DNA from: Syntrophothermus sp. UBA1445 | Lineage (GTDB): Bacteria; Bacillota; Syntrophomonadia; Syntrophomonadales; DTU052 | NCBI GenBank assembly: GCA_002329495.1 | Contig: DCTH01000054.1 | Location: 1 to 8,151, forward strand | Reading direction: 5' to 3' | DNA length: 8,151 nt | In this document: one piece after another, positions 6,502 to 8,151 of the stretch | Layout of the letters: every line of letters starts with the position of its first letter | Position numbering within the stretch: the stretch's first letter is position 1 | Made by a program: the position numbers and the translations under genes | Notes under the pieces: generated by a model | Databases searched by the model: none | The model's input: only the letters and a program-made list of their open reading frames with translations | What the model was told of the DNA's origin: nothing

Positions 6502-7719
6502 TTAAGAGCGGCGTTCCGGGCGGAATCCGGACAGCCGCTGTATTTTCTCCATTTCTGCAGAGTGGTTTTCGGTCAGGGAAACAGCATCACCCAGTCGGCG
6601 TTTAATCCGTACCGGTTTGAAGAGCACGGTCCGGACTCCCCGGATCACCCAGGTGAAGGGCAGCAGAAAGGGCCGCTGGTTCAGGATGGGGAACAGGATC
6701 GCCATATGCTGCCGCTCGGGAAATAGAATTCGCAAGGTGTATTTCAGCTTGGCGAAGTAAAAGCTGTCCTCGGCATCTTTTTCTTTGATCAACCGGTTCA
6801 CAGCCGCCCGGCGTCTGGTGCCGTAAGTGCCGCTGGTCAGGATGAATTGAGTTAATGCCAGGTATTCTTCACTGTACTCCCGGCCATCAAACCAGCATTC
6901 CGCCAGAGTCTCCATGTTTTGAGCGAAGTCAAATAATCCGGCTTTTCTAAGCTCTGTCTGGATATAGCTCCAATCCAATTGATTTTGCAGCTGATTTTTG
7001 TAAACCCAGACATCCATGACGGAACGGATGCCAGTGCCTGCGTTCCGGTAGTGCTTGGCCATATGGCCGAGCAGATAGATATAGAAATCCTCCCGGGTCA
7101 TCTGGTAGTGGTAATTGGTCCCTTCCTTAAGCACCGCCCGCTCCCAGCCAGCTCCAAAATACGCATGTAAATCGGGATAGCTTTTGGCAATCAGGGCCCG
7201 GTGAAGCTCGATATTCATCACCGGCATTTTATGATATACATCATGGTTGGCGCCCTCGCTGAACGCGGTGTAACCAAGAGCCAGCATCACCTCTTTCGCC
7301 GCCTGCAGTTGGCTCTCCTCCACCAGAATGTCGATGTCGGCCATCAAACGCATATCGGGCTGGGGATAAAGGTGTTTAATGATGAACCCCTTGAGGGGCA
7401 GGTGCTTGATCTGGTGGGCTTCCAGGGCCATAACCAGCTGCCCGACCTCCAGTTCCTGCCGGGCCTCCTTAACCAGGGCCAGGTTGCGGGCCTCCTGAAA
7501 AGGCTTCATCACTGCCGGTGGTGGTAACGGGTCCAGCCTGATTAACCCGTAATAGGCCATATTGGCCACATGATGCCAGGCCGCCAGCTTGTAGAGCTTC
7601 TCCAGATCCAGCTCAGGGGGAAGGGGCGGCGGGTTTTTCCCGTGCAGTACTGCGGCCAGGAGCGCGATTAAGTAATGACCCACCTTGGGCTTACCCGAGT
7701 CTACCGTCACTACCGGCAC
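6502..7719 (-). CDS. NTP_transf_5 family nucleotidyltransferase
   Basis: This protein of about 405 residues has the pattern of the uncharacterised nucleotidyltransferase family (Pfam NTP_transf_5): LKG (109-111), HLYPQPDMR, metal-binding D-x-D in MADIDIL (126-132), a later acidic residue in NIELHRAL (169-176), and IRSVMDVW (231-238). The length is normal for the family and the nucleotidyl-transfer motifs are intact. Substrates are unknown; members occur in polysaccharide loci and beside modified-peptide genes, including some Firmicutes lasso clusters. The C-terminal third is rich in basic and aromatic residues. There is no ATG near the start. GTG 7719 is given here, but it touches the G-rich ribosome binding site GAGGGGGG (7727-7720); GTG 7710 lies 8-9 nt behind it and is better placed, which would shorten the protein by three residues. 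It converges with the 38-residue peptide gene, making a tailoring role on that peptide possible but unproven. Confidence 0.85.
   Translation of the reverse strand: MPVVTVDSGKPKVGHYLIALLAAVLHGKNPPPLPPELDLEKLYKLAAWHHVANMAYYGLIRLDPLPPPAVMKPFQEARNLALVKEARQELEVGQLVMALEAHQIKHLPLKGFIIKHLYPQPDMRLMADIDILVEESQLQAAKEVMLALGYTAFSEGANHDVYHKMPVMNIELHRALIAKSYPDLHAYFGAGWERAVLKEGTNYHYQMTREDFYIYLLGHMAKHYRNAGTGIRSVMDVWVYKNQLQNQLDWSYIQTELRKAGLFDFAQNMETLAECWFDGREYSEEYLALTQFILTSGTYGTRRRAAVNRLIKEKDAEDSFYFAKLKYTLRILFPERQHMAILFPILNQRPFLLPFTWVIRGVRTVLFKPVRIKRRLGDAVSLTENHSAEMEKIQRLSGFRPERRS
6507..6546 (+). terminator. Intrinsic terminator of the peptide gene, inside the 3' end of the convergent gene
   Basis: AGCGGC (6507-6512) pairs with GCCGCT (6534-6539), and inside it TCCGG (6515-6519) pairs with CCGGA (6527-6531) around a 7-nt loop, with a 2x2 mismatch between the stems. 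TATTTTCT follows. It begins 10 nt after the peptide stop codon and overlaps the last coding codons of the nucleotidyltransferase on the other strand. The T tract favours the plus direction. Confidence 0.6.
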
Positions 7720-7775
7720 CCCCCTCTAAGTATGATGATCCACTACCGACCGCCGCGGCCGGAGCCTTAATTCGC

Positions 7776-7855
7776 CAGTTGTGGGCCAACTGCTCCTCAA
7801 AGCAGATGGCCGGTAAGGCCACCCGGAGGCAGCTATCTGGTAGCTCTTCATCCGG
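7776..7855 (-). other. Row of three short hairpins upstream of the nucleotidyltransferase
   Basis: Three inverted repeats follow each other: AGCTA-TCTGG-TAGCT (7831-7845), enclosed by CCGGA/TCCGG (7823-7827 and 7851-7855); TGGCC-GGTAA-GGCCA (7807-7821); and CAGTTG-TGGGC-CAACTG (7776-7792), with GGAGC (7761-7765) able to pair with GCTCC next to it (7792-7796). All three have 5-nt loops. An 8-bp palindrome GCCGCGGC (7752-7759) follows. Lying between a terminator and the next gene on the same strand, this could be a structured 5' leader or a small RNA. It matches no riboswitch class I know. Confidence 0.35.
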
Positions 7856-7919
7856 TTTACCACGGGATGGGGATATTCTGAGTACATTCGTTTAAAAAAT
7901 CAAAATCCCTTTTGAGCCC

Positions 7920-7942
7920 AAAAAATTCCCGCCAACGGCGGG
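7920..7942 (-). terminator. Intrinsic terminator behind citrate synthase
   Basis: On the minus strand CCCGCC-GTT-GGCGGG (7942-7928) is followed by AA and six T (7925-7920): a six-bp all-GC stem with an uninterrupted T tract. It lies about 100 nt after the citrate synthase stop and separates that transcript from the accessory genes to the left. Confidence 0.75.
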
Positions 7943-8010
7943 TGCGGATTCAGTTGTTTGGGGTAGCATATGATAAGGTAAGCTTAAGGCGGGTGCTGCC
8001 GGTCAGGCTT

Positions 8011-8033
8011 ACCTGGGGGTAAAGCCCCCAGGT
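8011..8033 (-). terminator. Strong GC hairpin just after the citrate synthase stop
   Basis: ACCTGGGGG (8011-8019) and CCCCCAGGT (8025-8033) form a perfect nine-bp stem with a 5-nt loop, starting 7 nt after the stop codon. On the minus strand no T run follows, so it is more likely a 3'-end-stabilising hairpin or a weak terminator; on the plus strand TTTATGTTT follows. Part of its left arm (8011-8013) can instead pair, as GCTTACC (8007-8013), with GGTAAGC (7977-7983). Confidence 0.5.
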
Positions 8034-8039
8034 TTATGT

Positions 8040-8151
8040 TTACCGGTCATTCAAACCGACGTAATCCCGGAAGGTAATATTGCTTTGATATGCAGGCCGG
8101 ATGATCTTATCGGCATTGACCAGTTCCTCCAGGCGGTGGGCGCTCCAGCCG
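8040..8151 (-). CDS. Citrate synthase, C-terminal end (5' part outside window)
   Basis: Reading in from the window edge, 36 residues precede TAA (8042-8040): GWSAHRLEEL, then KIIRPAY, ending DYVGLNDR. G-W-S-A-H-R-x-E-E followed by K-I-I-R-P-A-Y is the conserved C-terminal signature of citrate (or 2-methylcitrate) synthases, where it lies near the end of the small domain, and this wording resembles the enzymes of clostridia. The enzyme joins acetyl-CoA and oxaloacetate to citrate. Citrate and methylcitrate synthase cannot be separated from this fragment. It is followed by a strong hairpin and an intrinsic terminator and appears transcriptionally separate from the genes to the left. Confidence 0.85.
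   Translation of the reverse strand, partial: GWSAHRLEELVNADKIIRPAYQSNITFRDYVGLNDR

Larger units (their letters stand above)
7720..8039. other. Intergenic region between citrate synthase and nucleotidyltransferase
   Basis: No convincing gene was found in these 320 bp. From right to left they hold two overlapping inverted repeats behind the citrate synthase stop, an intrinsic terminator (7920-7942), an AT-rich stretch (7891-7927) with a weak CAAAA-TCCC-TTTTG hairpin (7901-7914), and a GC-rich structured part (7740-7855) leading to the nucleotidyltransferase. A promoter for the latter was not identified. Open frames in the structured part lack a ribosome binding site. Confidence 0.6.

Noticed and set aside
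6424..6726. Plus-strand frame across the end of the peptide gene and the nucleotidyltransferase
   Set aside because: Shadow of the nucleotidyltransferase coding strand; the 38-residue frame has the ribosome binding site.
7726..7887. 53-codon minus-strand frame (begins MYSEYPHPVV) ending just before the nucleotidyltransferase
   Set aside because: No ribosome binding site, Arg/Ser/Trp-rich composition without a recognisable pattern, and it coincides with the hairpin row. A competing frame is equally open but has no suitable start.
1..8151. CRISPR array, insertion sequence, tRNA or rRNA genes
   Set aside because: No regularly spaced repeats, transposase frames, terminal inverted repeats or RNA gene signatures were seen.

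Overview
The window looks like an accessory, specialised-metabolite type region from a moderately GC-rich Gram-positive bacterium, most likely a Clostridia-class Firmicute. Supporting signs are strong G-rich Shine-Dalgarno sequences before nearly every gene, a SpoIIE/RsbU-type phosphatase, a short peptide with a KPE-type leader of a kind common in Firmicutes, and a citrate synthase tail of the type found in clostridia. The assignment is inference; there is no rRNA or other taxonomic marker here.

Layout, left to right. Positions 1-143 (minus) hold the start of a small peptide gene with a double-glycine leader, cut by the window edge. Positions 281-1741 (minus) encode a membrane-anchored PP2C/SpoIIE-type phosphatase. 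Positions 1766-5989 (minus) encode a one-module nonribosomal peptide synthetase, condensation-adenylation-carrier-thioester reductase. Its start appears to be a rare ATT codon placed correctly behind a strong ribosome binding site; the first ordinary start codon would cut off the beginning of the condensation domain. The NRPS and phosphatase are 24 bp apart and probably one operon, possibly with the double-glycine peptide as the last visible gene.

Positions 5990-6380 are a divergent control region with a helical-phase direct repeat (6043-6060) and a second 9-bp direct repeat (6269-6303). Positions 6381-6497 (plus) encode a 38-residue peptide with a Y-x-x-P leader motif and a short Gly/Asp/aromatic C-terminal part that could be a ribosomal natural-product precursor. 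A hairpin terminator for it lies inside the 3' end of the next, convergent gene. That gene, 6502-7719 (minus), is a NTP_transf_5-type nucleotidyltransferase, a family that recurs beside modified-peptide genes. The 320 bp from 7720 to 8039 hold no convincing gene but carry a series of hairpins and a good terminator. The window ends in the C-terminal 36 residues of a citrate synthase (8040-8151, minus), a housekeeping gene that marks the edge of the accessory block.

Taken together: a reductive one-module NRPS that should release an amino or acylamino aldehyde or alcohol, a phosphatase that may link its expression or output to a partner-switching signal, and two putative peptide precursors with one possible tailoring enzyme. 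No transporter, peptidase, lasso cyclase, phosphopantetheinyl transferase or regulator is visible, so the functional links are inference.
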